64,000 nt of DNA. Source: Microvirga solisilvae (GTDB lineage: Bacteria; Pseudomonadota; Alphaproteobacteria; Rhizobiales; Beijerinckiaceae). The position numbers and the translations under genes were made by a program. The notes beneath the pieces were generated by a model. It had not been told where the DNA came from, searched no databases, and saw nothing but the letters and a program-made list of their open reading frames with translations. The stretch spans positions 434,001 through 498,000 of the forward strand of contig NZ_JAKUCN010000002.1 of assembly GCF_022808595.1 (NCBI RefSeq), in the 5' to 3' direction. Of this stretch, positions 8,451 through 17,213 are shown one piece after another. How positions within the stretch are numbered: the first letter of the stretch is position 1; each line of letters starts with the position of its first letter.

Positions 8451-9278
8451 TTAGGCTGCGTTCTTGCGCGCCAGTCGGGCGCGAATGCTCGCAGGGTCTG
8501 CCTTGGGCGTCGCCGCAAACAGCGTCTTGGTGTAGTCGTGCTTCGGATCAGCGAACACCGCTTCCCGCGTACCGTATTCCACCGCCTCGCCGAAATACAT
8601 CACCATCACCTCGTCGGCGATGTAGCGCACCACCGAGAGGTCGTGGCTGATGAAGACGTAGGTGAGGTTGAACTCGTCCTGCAGGTCGGCGAGCAGGTTC
8701 AGCACTTGAGCCTGGACCGAGAGGTCGAGTGCGGAAACCGGCTCGTCGAGAACGAGCAGGCTCGGGTTGAGCATCAGCGCACGGGCAATCGCGATACGCT
8801 GGCGCTGGCCGCCGGAGAACATGTGCGGGTAGCGGTTATAATGCTCCTCGCCGAGGCCGACCTTCTTCAGCATCATCATGGCGCGTTCGCGGCGCTCGTC
8901 GGCCGGAACGTTGCCTTGAATCACCAGCGGCGCGGTCAGCACGTCGCCGATCTTCTGGCGCGGATTGAGCGAGCCATAGGGGTTCTGGAAGACGATCTGC
9001 ACTTCGCGGCGCAGATCCTTCGTCAGGTCACCCTTGGTGATGTCGACCTTCTTGCCCTTGATGAAGAGATCGCCGGACGTGGCGGGATCGATCAGCGTGA
9101 GAATGCGCGCAAGCGTGGACTTGCCGCAGCCGCTCTCGCCGACGATTGCCAAGGTCTTGCCCTTCTCGACCGAGAAGCTCACGCCCTTGACGGCATGGAC
9201 GACGCCGCCCTTGGAGAAGAGGCCGCCGGGCAGTTGGTAATCCCGGACGATGTTTTTGGCTTCGAGAACAACACTCAT
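8451..9278 (-). CDS. dppF: Dipeptide/oligopeptide ABC transporter ATP-binding protein (DppF-like)
   Basis: A 275-residue ATPase. Walker A is GESGCGKST, the signature is FSGGQRQRIAIARAL and Walker B is LLVLDEPVSALD. It energises import through the DppBC channel together with DppD. It is short for the family (about 330) because most of the C-terminal oligopeptide-type extension is missing; only NYTKTLFAATP-like residues (here DYTKTLFAATP) remain. The start overlaps the dppD stop by four bases (ATGA), indicating coupled translation. It is the last gene of a five-gene operon. Confidence 0.92.
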   Translation of the reverse strand: MSVVLEAKNIVRDYQLPGGLFSKGGVVHAVKGVSFSVEKGKTLAIVGESGCGKSTLARILTLIDPATSGDLFIKGKKVDITKGDLTKDLRREVQIVFQNPYGSLNPRQKIGDVLTAPLVIQGNVPADERRERAMMMLKKVGLGEEHYNRYPHMFSGGQRQRIAIARALMLNPSLLVLDEPVSALDLSVQAQVLNLLADLQDEFNLTYVFISHDLSVVRYIADEVMVMYFGEAVEYGTREAVFADPKHDYTKTLFAATPKADPASIRARLARKNAA

Positions 9279-10132
9279 GATACGGCCGCTCCGGCGATCT
9301 CGCTTCCGTCCTTGAAATAATCGGCGATGGTGGGCAGGCGGTCGCCTGTGGCGTTGTCGGGCAACGCGGCGAGAAGGGCCTTCGTGTAGTTGCTGCGCGG
9401 GTTTTCGAACAGCGACAGAACGTCGGCCTCTTCCATCTTGCGGCCCTTATACTGAACCACGACACGGTCGGCAGTCTCTGCGACCACACCCATGTTGTGG
9501 GTGATCATGATCATGCCCATCCCGTGCTCGGCCTGAAGCTTCACGAGAAGGTCGAGGATCTGCTTCTGGATCGTCACGTCGAGCGCCGTGGTCGGCTCGT
9601 CGGCGATCAGGAGCTTCGGGTTGCAGGCGATGGCCATGGCGATCATCACGCGCTGGCATTGGCCGCCGGACATCTGATGCGGGAACGAGTCCAGGCGCTC
9701 GGCGGGATTGGGGATGCCGACAGCCGTCAGAAGCTCAATGGCGCGGGCGCGCCGCTCCTTGCGGCCGAGACCGAGGTGGAAGCGCAGCACTTCCTCGATC
9801 TGGAAGCCAACCGTGTAGCACGGATTGAGGCTGGCGATGGGCTCCTGGAAGATCATCGCGATGTCCTTGCCGACGATCTTGCGACGCTCGGCATCGGACA
9901 GGGTCAGAAGATCGCGGCCGTTGAAGGTCATCTTGTCGGCGGTGACCTTCGCGGTCCACGGCAGAAGACCCATCACGGCGAGCATCGACACGGACTTGCC
10001 CGAGCCGGATTCACCGACGATGGCCAGCACCTCGCGCTGGTCGACTTTCAGCGACACGCCATCGACGGCACGGAACATGCCGGTGGTGGTTTGGAATTCG
10101 ACGACGAGATTCTCGATTTCAAGAAGTGCCAT
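9275..10132 (-). CDS. dppD: Dipeptide/oligopeptide ABC transporter ATP-binding protein (DppD-like)
   Basis: A 285-residue ATPase with Walker [10 protein letters not shown], signature [16 protein letters not shown] and Walker [13 protein letters not shown]. The start is the ATG at 10132 ([13 protein letters not shown]), which lies two bases from the dppC stop at 10135; the upstream open frame is read-through of dppC. It forms the heterodimeric motor with DppF. Like DppF it is shorter than the usual 320-330 residues at the C-terminus. Confidence 0.92.
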   Translation of the reverse strand: MALLEIENLVVEFQTTTGMFRAVDGVSLKVDQREVLAIVGESGSGKSVSMLAVMGLLPWTAKVTADKMTFNGRDLLTLSDAERRKIVGKDIAMIFQEPIASLNPCYTVGFQIEEVLRFHLGLGRKERRARAIELLTAVGIPNPAERLDSFPHQMSGGQCQRVMIAMAIACNPKLLIADEPTTALDVTIQKQILDLLVKLQAEHGMGMIMITHNMGVVAETADRVVVQYKGRKMEEADVLSLFENPRSNYTKALLAALPDNATGDRLPTIADYFKDGSEIAGAAVS

Positions 10133-10134
10133 GA

Positions 10135-11049
10135 TCAGGACCTCTTCAGCTTGGGATCGAGCGCGTCGCGAAGGCCGTCGCCCAGAAGGTTGAAGGCCAG
10201 CACCGTGATGAGGATCGCAAGACCGGGGAAGGTCACGACCCACCAGGCGCGGAGCACGAACTCGCGCGCATCGGCGAGCATGGTGCCCCATTCGGGAGCC
10301 GGCGGCTGTGCGCCGAGGCCGAGGAAGCCGAGTGCCGCAGCATCAAGGATCGCGGTGGAGATGCCGAGCGAGGCCTGCACGATCAGGGGTGCGGTGCAGT
10401 TCGGCAGCACTTCCTTGAACATCAGGCGCAAGGGACCGGCGCCGCTGACGCGGGCCGCCATGACGTAATCCTTCGAGACCTCGGTGATGACGGCCGCACG
10501 TGCAAGGCGCACGTAATGCGGCAGGATCACCAGCGCCACGGCCGTCATCGAGTTGATGAGGCCAGGGCCGAGGATCGCCACGATCACGATGGCGAGCAGA
10601 AGGCTCGGCAGGGTGAGGATGATGTCCATCACGCGCATGATCGCGATTTCGGTCACGCCGCGCACATAACCGGCGACAAGGCCGAGAACCGTGCCGACGA
10701 GGATCGAGACCGTCACGACCATGATGCCGATCAGAAGCGACAGACGTGCGCCGTAGATGAGACGCGAGAGCATGTCGCGACCGATCGGATCCGTTCCGAG
10801 CGGATAGGAGATCGAGCCGCCCTCCTGCCAGAACGGAGGCTTCAGGGCGATCGTGGTGTCGGTGATGTAAGGCGAGTGAGGGGCCACGACATCCGCGAAG
10901 ATGGCGAGCAGCACCACGAAGAGGATCACGAAGAGGCCGGCGACGGCACCGTGATTGGCGCTGAAATAGCCCCAAAACTCGCGCAAGGGATGGGGAGGGG
11001 TAGCCGTCGGTGCGGCGACGGCCGGAGCTTCCATGGTTTCAGTGGTCAT
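10135..11049 (-). CDS. dppC: Dipeptide ABC transporter permease (DppC-like)
   Basis: A 304-residue inner-membrane permease. A cytoplasmic N-terminus, a first helix (VAGLFVILFVVLLAIFADVV), a periplasmic loop with YPLGTDPIGRDMLSRLIYGAR typical of DppC/OppC, and five more helices are seen. The EAA-type coupling motif is in AARVSGAGPLRLMFKEVLPN. It pairs with DppB; its start overlaps the dppB stop by four bases (ATGA). Confidence 0.93.
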   Translation of the reverse strand: MTTETMEAPAVAAPTATPPHPLREFWGYFSANHGAVAGLFVILFVVLLAIFADVVAPHSPYITDTTIALKPPFWQEGGSISYPLGTDPIGRDMLSRLIYGARLSLLIGIMVVTVSILVGTVLGLVAGYVRGVTEIAIMRVMDIILTLPSLLLAIVIVAILGPGLINSMTAVALVILPHYVRLARAAVITEVSKDYVMAARVSGAGPLRLMFKEVLPNCTAPLIVQASLGISTAILDAAALGFLGLGAQPPAPEWGTMLADAREFVLRAWWVVTFPGLAILITVLAFNLLGDGLRDALDPKLKRS

Positions 11050-12056
11050 CGCGTATGCCTAATGCGCGGATTGATGAGGCCGTAAGTCAGGTCGACGATG
11101 AGATTCACGCTCATGACGATGGCGCCGACGAGCAGAATGCCTCCCTGAAGAACGGGATAGTCACGGCGGAAGATCGCTTCGATCAGCCATTTGCCGATGC
11201 CGGGCCAGGAGAAAATCGTCTCGGTCAGGATGGCGCCGGTGAAGAGCACGCCGATCTGCAGGCCGATCACGGTCACGACCGGGATCATGGCGTTGCGCAG
11301 GGCATGCAGGGCAATGATGCGGAATCGCGAAAGACCCTTGGCTTTCGCCGTGCGGATGTAGTCCTCGCCCAGAACTTCGAGCATGGCCGAGCGCGTCATG
11401 CGGGCAATGACCGCAAGGGGCACGGTGCCGAGCACGATGGTCGGTAGGATCAGGTGCTCGAGAGCCGACAGGAAGGCGCCCTCATCATCCGAGAAGAGCG
11501 AGTCGATCAGGAGAAAGCCTGTTACCGGCTCGATGTAATAGAGAACGTCGATGCGGCCCGAAACCGGTGTCAAACCGAGCTGAACGGAAAACAGCAGGAT
11601 AAGGATCAGGCCCCACCAGAAAATGGGCATGGAATATCCGGTCAGGGATAAACCCATCACACCGTGATCGAAGATCGAATTTCGCCGTACCGCCGCCAGG
11701 ATGCCCGCCGGAATGCCGAGAATCAGAGCAAACAGAATGGCGCAGATGCCTAGTTCGACCGTTGCCGGGAACAGGGTCTGGAATTCGGTCAACACGGATT
11801 CTCGCGTGACGACCGACTTGCCGAGGTCGCCTTGCAGCACGCGGCCGATATAGATTCCGTATTGAACCAGCAGCGGCCGGTCCAAACCGAAATCTTTCTT
11901 GAGCTGCTCGTGACGCGCGGGATCGATGCCGCGTTCGCCGGCCATGGTTTCAATTGGGTCGCCGGGAACGAGCCGGATCAGGAAGAAGGCAGCCAGCGTG
12001 ATTCCGATGAAGGTCGGAATGAGGAGGCTCAGACGGGTCAGAATGAAGCGGATCAT
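11046..12056 (-). CDS. dppB: Dipeptide ABC transporter permease (DppB-like)
   Basis: A 336-residue permease with the family N-terminus (MIRFILTRLSLLIPTFIGIT) and the following RLVPGDPIE. The coupling loop EDYIRTAKAKGLSRFRIIALHALRNA carries the EAA-like motif, and GAILTETIFSWPGIGKWL is the well-conserved segment near the end. It follows dppA after 66 bases that hold a terminator-like hairpin, so expression relative to DppA is probably lowered. Confidence 0.93.
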   Translation of the reverse strand: MIRFILTRLSLLIPTFIGITLAAFFLIRLVPGDPIETMAGERGIDPARHEQLKKDFGLDRPLLVQYGIYIGRVLQGDLGKSVVTRESVLTEFQTLFPATVELGICAILFALILGIPAGILAAVRRNSIFDHGVMGLSLTGYSMPIFWWGLILILLFSVQLGLTPVSGRIDVLYYIEPVTGFLLIDSLFSDDEGAFLSALEHLILPTIVLGTVPLAVIARMTRSAMLEVLGEDYIRTAKAKGLSRFRIIALHALRNAMIPVVTVIGLQIGVLFTGAILTETIFSWPGIGKWLIEAIFRRDYPVLQGGILLVGAIVMSVNLIVDLTYGLINPRIRHTR

Positions 12057-12068
12057 GTCTTATAAAAC

Positions 12069-12103
12069 GGAAAAAGGCGGAGCAGCCGGAAAGCTGCTCC
12101 GCC
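12069..12103 (-). terminator. Intra-operon terminator/attenuator between dppA and dppB
   Basis: On the minus strand an 11-bp perfect stem GGCGGAGCAGC/GCTGCTCCGCC (12093-12103 and 12076-12086) with a six-base loop is followed by TTTTT (12075-12071). It lies after the dppA stop and before the dppB start. Such partial terminators commonly raise the binding-protein to permease ratio and stabilise the upstream mRNA. Confidence 0.75.
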
Positions 12104-12122
12104 GGAGGCCAATGGAAAAGCC

Positions 12123-13724
12123 TTACTTACCCTTAATGTCAACACCGTAGAAGGTGTGGCGACCGAAGGGCGAGAGCTTGAAGTCGACGACTTCCTTGCG
12201 GACCGGCTTCAGCTGAACGGCGTGAGCGATCGTGAACCAAGGAGCCTGCTCCTTGAAGATCACCTGAGCCTGCTCGTAGAGCTTGGTACGCTCAGCCTGG
12301 TTCGTCACGACCTTCGCCTTGGTGACGAGATCGTCGTAGGGCTTGTAGCACCACTTCGCGATGTTCGAACCCGAAGCGCTCTGCGCCGAGGCGCAGCCGA
12401 GCAGGGTGTGCAGGAAGTTGTCCGGGTCGCCGTTGTCGCCGGTCCAGCCGAGCTGCGCCATCTGGTGCTCACCGGCCTGAGCGCGCTTGCGATACTCGCC
12501 CCACTCGTAGGACTTGATCTCAGCCTTCACGCCGATCTTGGCGAGGTCGGCCTGCATCAGCTCGGCCATACGCTTGCCGTTCGGGTTGTACGGGCGCTGG
12601 ACGGGGAGGGACCACAGGTCGGTCTCGAAGCCGTTCGCGAAGCCAGCCTCAGCGAGAAGCTTCTTGGCGGCTTCCGGGTTGTACTCGTCGTCCTTGATGG
12701 ACTTGTTGTACGACCACTGAGCGGGCGGGATCGGGTTGGTGGCCGGGACGCCCGAGTCGAGATAGATCGCCTGGACGAGGGCCTTCTTATTGATGGCCAT
12801 GTTGAGCGCCTTGCGGACGCGCACGTCGTCGAAGGGCTTCTTCGTGGTGTTGTAGGCCAGGTAGCCGATGTTCAGGCCGGGCTGGTCCATGAGCGTGACG
12901 TTCGAGTCCTTCTTGATGGCCTCGAGGTCAGCCGGATTCGGATATGGCATCACATGGCACTCGCCCTTCTGGAGCTTGGCCCAGCGGACGGAAGCGTCAG
13001 GGGTGATGGCGAAAACGAGATCGTCGATCTTCGCCTTGCCGCCCCAATATTCGGGGAAGGCCTTGAAGCGGACGATGGCGTCCTTCTGGTAGTTGACCAG
13101 CGTGAAGGGGCCCGAGCCGATCGGATCTTGGTCGATCTTCTCTGGCGTGCCGGCCTTCAGCATGGCGTCGGCATATTCCTTCGACTGAACGCCAGCCCAC
13201 TGCATGGCGAGGTTCGACAGGAACGGAGCTTCCGGCTGATTGAGCGTGATCTTGACGGTGTAGTCGTCAACCTTCTCGACCGACTTCAGCAGCTTGGGCA
13301 TGCCCATATCGGTGAAGTAGGAGTGGTTCGGGCTCGTGACCTTGAAGTAAGGATTCTCTTCCTTCCACTGACGCTCGAACATGAACACGATGTCGTCGGC
13401 GTTCAGGTTGCGGGTCGGCTTGAAGTTCTTGTTGGAATGGAACTTCGCGTTCTTGCGGAGGTGGAAGGTGTAGACCGTGCCGTCAGCAGAGATGTCCCAC
13501 TTCTCGGCAAGACCGGGGACAACCTTCGTGCCGCCGCGTTCGAAGTCGACGATGTTGTCGTAGATATGCTCGTTCACGTCGAACGAAGTGCCGGTGGTGT
13601 TGATGCCGGGATAGAAGTTCTCGGGGCTGCCTTCAGAGCAGTACACGAGGGTTTTGGCGGCCAGCGGGGCGGCGGCCAGGAAAGCCGGAACGCAGATGGC
13701 TGCGAAAAGGGCTGATTTCTTCAT
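12123..13724 (-). CDS. dppA: Dipeptide ABC transporter substrate-binding protein (DppA-like)
   Basis: A 533-residue periplasmic family 5 solute-binding protein. It has a Sec signal (MKKSALFAAICVPAFLAAAPLAAK), then KTLVYCSEGSPENFYPGINTTG, the start typical of DppA. GKRMAELMQADLAKIGVKAEIKS and WTGDNGDPDNFLHTLLGC are further DppA hallmarks, the last near the ligand pocket. It captures di- or tripeptides (DppA proteins also bind haem or 5-aminolevulinate) for the dppBCDF genes downstream. First gene of the operon. Confidence 0.93.
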   Translation of the reverse strand: MKKSALFAAICVPAFLAAAPLAAKTLVYCSEGSPENFYPGINTTGTSFDVNEHIYDNIVDFERGGTKVVPGLAEKWDISADGTVYTFHLRKNAKFHSNKNFKPTRNLNADDIVFMFERQWKEENPYFKVTSPNHSYFTDMGMPKLLKSVEKVDDYTVKITLNQPEAPFLSNLAMQWAGVQSKEYADAMLKAGTPEKIDQDPIGSGPFTLVNYQKDAIVRFKAFPEYWGGKAKIDDLVFAITPDASVRWAKLQKGECHVMPYPNPADLEAIKKDSNVTLMDQPGLNIGYLAYNTTKKPFDDVRVRKALNMAINKKALVQAIYLDSGVPATNPIPPAQWSYNKSIKDDEYNPEAAKKLLAEAGFANGFETDLWSLPVQRPYNPNGKRMAELMQADLAKIGVKAEIKSYEWGEYRKRAQAGEHQMAQLGWTGDNGDPDNFLHTLLGCASAQSASGSNIAKWCYKPYDDLVTKAKVVTNQAERTKLYEQAQVIFKEQAPWFTIAHAVQLKPVRKEVVDFKLSPFGRHTFYGVDIKGK

Positions 13725-14032
13725 TTATCTAGGTCCTCTGAGACGGCCTACATGGCCGTTCTGTGACGAAGTTAAGGTGCGAAGCCCCGATAAAGTCAAT
13801 CTGTCCCGGCAACCTTGGCTAATTTTTGCAAGAAATTTACCATTTTCTGTCGTTTCTGCGCGGTTTTTCAGAAACGCGGCCGTTTCAAGTTTTCGCGATT
13901 TTGCGGGATTCGGATGAGCGATGGCCAGCTTCATCCACAGCGGCGCGAAACGAAGTTTGGCGAATCCCAGCAGCGTCTTAAACTTTAGTCGAAGAATACG
14001 CGGGTTGCGTCGGTGCCGTTAGGGTCGGAGCG
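13725..14032. other. Intergenic region upstream of dppA
   Basis: About 308 bases between bcsK (ends 14033) and dppA (starts 13724), both on the minus strand. The middle is AT-richer than its surroundings. It holds a candidate minus-strand promoter (13771-13799) and a small inverted repeat ACGGCC/GGCCGT (13743-13748 and 13754-13759) in the dppA leader. A 69-codon open frame here lacks any supporting feature. No terminator for bcsK could be recognised. Confidence 0.5.
13771..13799 (-). promoter_or_regulatory. dppA: Candidate housekeeping promoter for the dpp operon
   Basis: On the minus strand TTGACT (13799-13794), a 17-base spacer, then CTTAAC (13776-13771). The -35 is near consensus, the -10 weak. 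It would place transcription start about 40 bases upstream of the dppA start codon. Confidence 0.35.
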
Positions 14033-16105
14033 CTATTGGCGAACCGAGGTGGTGGCCTCGAGCACAGCGTTCAGGCCGACGCTGGCTTCGTCCGAATAGC
14101 CGGTGCGCTGAACGGCCCGGAAAACTTTCTCGGCATCATTGTAGCGACCAAGCTTATAATAGGACCAGCCGCGAATGAGCATCAGGTCGTTCTGCTCGGG
14201 AACGATCCGCGAGCGCTCGCTCAAGGCAAGCAGCGTCTCGACGTAACGTCCGTCGCGATAAGCGGCGAGGGCGCGCTGCGCGAGAATGGACGCGCCGAGT
14301 TCCACGCGGCGCTGACCATTCTGCGGAGTCTGGGCTGCAGCCACGGCCGCTTCCGACGTCATGTTCTTGCGCAGGTAAGCGAGAGACTTGCCGTAGGCCG
14401 CCTCTTCCCGCGTGCGTCCGCTGCCGAGGCGGATCGCCTGATCGAAGGCACCGACGGCCTCAAGGGGGCGGTTTGCCTCCATCAGGCACCAGCCGAGATT
14501 GAGCGCGGCATCGGGAGCAAGGCCCTCAGCGCTGCGGGTCATGATGCAGCTGCGTCGTCCGCTCGTGCGGGTTTCGACGGTTGTGGTGCGCATGGCAGGC
14601 GCTATCTGCATATCGCGCTGCTCGACAACCACGCGAGACGGCTCGTTGGAAACAGGAACCGAGCGCATTGTCTGAGCGGACGTCACACGCTGCTGCGCAC
14701 CTCGGGTCGGCGTGGTCCCGGCGGCGAGATCGGCGATGCGCTCCGAGCGGTTGCGCCATTGCGTGACGATGGCGTTGAAGCCGGCGCGGTCGTTCAGGCG
14801 CTGGGTCGACAGGGCGAGGCCATAGGCGGAAGGCTCGTCATCGGCTTTCCAGGCGAGCGCCTGGCGGAACCAGTCCCGCGACGTGGCGAACTGGCTTGTA
14901 TTGTACGAGTACCAGCCGAGCGCCTGAGCGCCATCTGCGAAGCGCTGGCTCGTGACTACAGGCACGATACGCGCGACGATGCGGGATTCCAGGCGCGGCG
15001 GCGGATCCTGCGACAGCAGGGCGGTCGCTATGTCGAGATAGACCTTCGTGTTTTCCGGCGCTTTGTCGCGCCAGTCATAGGCGAAGGTCTCGGCCTCCTG
15101 CAGGCGTTCGAGCGCGCGCAAGGACATGGCATAGCCTTCGGCGGCCTTGTTGCCGCCGTTGCGGTCGAGGGCGGTCTTGAACAATTCGAGAGCGCGCGCG
15201 GGATTGCCGTGGTGGAAATTGTACCAGCCGAGAACCAGGACGGGACCGGCATCGTTCGAGTTGCGCATGAGCCGCTCGACCACGGCAAGATCTTCTGCCG
15301 ATGCAGTCATGGTGCTGTCGTTCGAAGCACGCTCCACGCGGCGGCGCGCAAGCTCTTCGCGGATGGAGTCGAAATTGTCGGGCTCATCACCGGTCTTGCG
15401 CTCGAACTGAAGCAGATCGGTCACCTGATTTTCCGGAAGAAGCGAGAGCGCCTTCTGCAAGGTCGCCAGACGCTCGCCCGGATTGGCGCAATTGGTGAGG
15501 AGATAAGTGTAGACGTCGCGCGTGCGGTTCGTCTGCTCCGTCTTGGCAAAAGCTTCGGCGACGCGCCAGAGCACGTCCACGTTCACGCAGGTCAGAAGGT
15601 TCGGGTTGTCGGTCGCCACCGAGAGAACGGTGCGCCACTGGCCGGAATCGGATGCATTGACGAGGCGGCGGCGCGCCTCCGTGCTCTCGAGAGCCGTTGT
15701 CAGTTCCGCTGGCGGCTTCCAGTTCGGATCGGAGGTCTGGCGTTCGGCGATGGCGGCGCGCACCTCCGCGATGCGGTCTTCCTTGTAGAGATTCCACAGG
15801 CGGTCGATCAGCGGATCGACGGGAACCGTCGGGCCTGACGAGAGCTGCGAGAGATCGCTTGGCGGCGTCCAATTGGGATAGAGTGCGCGCAGGCGGGCAA
15901 TCTCTGCATTCACGCGGCGCGTATCGCCCTGGGAAGCGAAATAGCGAAGAGCGGATTCATCGACCTGGGGCTGCTGGCCGTTGGGAGGTGTGGCAGACGA
16001 AGGCGCAGCGGGAGGCTGGTTGGCGCCGGGCCCCACCTGCTGTGCGATTGCCGCGAAGCCCAGCACGAGGACCGCAATCGATATGGCGCTGCTAGCTAGA
16101 CGCAT
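14033..16105 (-). CDS. bcsK: TPR-repeat protein of the cellulose operon (BcsK-like)
   Basis: A 690-residue protein with an N-terminal signal sequence (MRLASSAISIAVLVLGFAAIAQ), a Pro/Ala/Gln-rich linker and then a long array of tetratricopeptide-like helices, for example VLVLGWYNFHHGNPARALEL and LMLIRGWSYYKLGRYNDAEK. No outer-membrane barrel like that of BcsC follows. In type III cellulose operons (Agrobacterium kind) the corresponding periplasmic TPR protein is called BcsK. The ATG lies inside the end of bcsZ (10-base overlap), so it is the last gene of that operon. It probably scaffolds cellulose export in the periplasm; the name rests mainly on context. Confidence 0.7.
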   Translation of the reverse strand: MRLASSAISIAVLVLGFAAIAQQVGPGANQPPAAPSSATPPNGQQPQVDESALRYFASQGDTRRVNAEIARLRALYPNWTPPSDLSQLSSGPTVPVDPLIDRLWNLYKEDRIAEVRAAIAERQTSDPNWKPPAELTTALESTEARRRLVNASDSGQWRTVLSVATDNPNLLTCVNVDVLWRVAEAFAKTEQTNRTRDVYTYLLTNCANPGERLATLQKALSLLPENQVTDLLQFERKTGDEPDNFDSIREELARRRVERASNDSTMTASAEDLAVVERLMRNSNDAGPVLVLGWYNFHHGNPARALELFKTALDRNGGNKAAEGYAMSLRALERLQEAETFAYDWRDKAPENTKVYLDIATALLSQDPPPRLESRIVARIVPVVTSQRFADGAQALGWYSYNTSQFATSRDWFRQALAWKADDEPSAYGLALSTQRLNDRAGFNAIVTQWRNRSERIADLAAGTTPTRGAQQRVTSAQTMRSVPVSNEPSRVVVEQRDMQIAPAMRTTTVETRTSGRRSCIMTRSAEGLAPDAALNLGWCLMEANRPLEAVGAFDQAIRLGSGRTREEAAYGKSLAYLRKNMTSEAAVAAAQTPQNGQRRVELGASILAQRALAAYRDGRYVETLLALSERSRIVPEQNDLMLIRGWSYYKLGRYNDAEKVFRAVQRTGYSDEASVGLNAVLEATTSVRQ

Positions 16106-17190
16106 TGCGGATGTTTTTCACCGAGCCAGGACTTCGTCATCAGATACAGGGTCGACGGATAATAGAGCTGCGGTTCGAACGTCTTCAGTGCTTCGGGAAC
16201 GGGTGTTCCATCCAGCGTGCAGGCCAGGGCCGCAGAGATGATGGCATAGCCCTTGTCGTCCAGGCGCTCCCGGACCTGTCCGGTGACGACATTGACGACG
16301 GCAATTCCCTCGTTCTCGGCAGACCAGCGTACTTTAAGCGCGCGCAACCACTCCAAATCGGTCATTCCTGCCCTGAGAAGGTAAAGGGGTATCCTTAACG
16401 AGTTGTAACCAAATTCGGGGGGGAAGCCTTCGGCGGGCTTGGTCTGCATGCGGCTCTGGATCGAGATCCAGTCGGCGGGCAGGCGCACGCGGCTGGAGGT
16501 GGCCTGCTGGAGAAGGGTCACGCCCTCGCGCCAAACACGGTTCCACTCGTATTCCGGGGCGAGGCTCGCCAGAGCGGGAAAGGCCTCGAACACCCAGTAG
16601 GAGAGATTGATCACCGGGCCATCCGCGCGCTCGCCCGCGGCGAAGCCTTGGGCGCCGGGCAGGAGAAAGATCGCGCTTCCCTCGCGTCCGAGCGTGCTCT
16701 TGCCGATGGCCTTGGCAAGCTTGCGCGCAGCATCCGTGTAGCGCTGATCCTTCCAGGCCTCTCCCGCCTTCGCCAAGGCATAAGCGATGAGGATGTCGCC
16801 GTCCGTCGCGTTGTTGCGATCCGTGACATGGGGCTTGGCGGCCGGATCCCATTTCCACGAGACGAGACCGTCGTCGCGGATCAGGAGTTCCGTGAAGGTG
16901 AAGCTCCAGATCTTCTCGAAGGTGACGCGGTCGTCGGCGGCGAGCGACAGGAGAAGGCCGTAGCCCTGCCCCTCGCTGTGGCTGATGTTGCCGTTGGCGT
17001 TGTCGACCACGCGCCCGTTATCCTCGACGAAGCGGGAGCGATAGGCCTCCCAATCGGCGGCGGGAAGAGTGCCGATCACGGTCAGAGGCTGCACGGAGAG
17101 ATTCTGAGCAAGAGACATGGGAGCGGCAGCCACGAGAAGTCCGGCGACAAGCCAGATCGTCGACACAACGCGCTGCATAACCATCCTCAT
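16096..17190 (-). CDS. bcsZ: Cellulase, glycosyl hydrolase family 8 (BcsZ/CelC)
   Basis: A 364-residue periplasmic endo-beta-1,4-glucanase of GH8 that trims nascent cellulose and is needed for proper export. A signal peptide (VVSTIWLVAGLLVAAAPMSLAQ) follows the start. GH8 hallmarks: SHSEGQGYGLLLSLAADD with the catalytic acid Glu, and ATDGDILIAYALAKAGEAW with the conserved Asp. The ATG at 17190 is chosen because AAGGA stands seven bases before it and it falls 23 bases after the bcsB stop; the longer open frame is read-through of bcsB in another frame. Confidence 0.88.
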   Translation of the reverse strand: MRMVMQRVVSTIWLVAGLLVAAAPMSLAQNLSVQPLTVIGTLPAADWEAYRSRFVEDNGRVVDNANGNISHSEGQGYGLLLSLAADDRVTFEKIWSFTFTELLIRDDGLVSWKWDPAAKPHVTDRNNATDGDILIAYALAKAGEAWKDQRYTDAARKLAKAIGKSTLGREGSAIFLLPGAQGFAAGERADGPVINLSYWVFEAFPALASLAPEYEWNRVWREGVTLLQQATSSRVRLPADWISIQSRMQTKPAEGFPPEFGYNSLRIPLYLLRAGMTDLEWLRALKVRWSAENEGIAVVNVVTGQVRERLDDKGYAIISAALACTLDGTPVPEALKTFEPQLYYPSTLYLMTKSWLGEKHPQCV

Positions 17191-17213
17191 GCAAAAGTCC
17201 TTATGCAAGAGTC

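Noticed and set aside
12156..13715. 519-codon plus-strand open frame opposite dppA
   Set aside because: Antisense shadow in GC-rich DNA; dppA has signal peptide and family motifs, while this frame has Leu/Val/Asp/Arg repeats only.
13725..13934. 69-codon minus-strand frame upstream of dppA
   Set aside because: No ribosome binding site, no recognisable domain, and it overlaps the likely dpp promoter.
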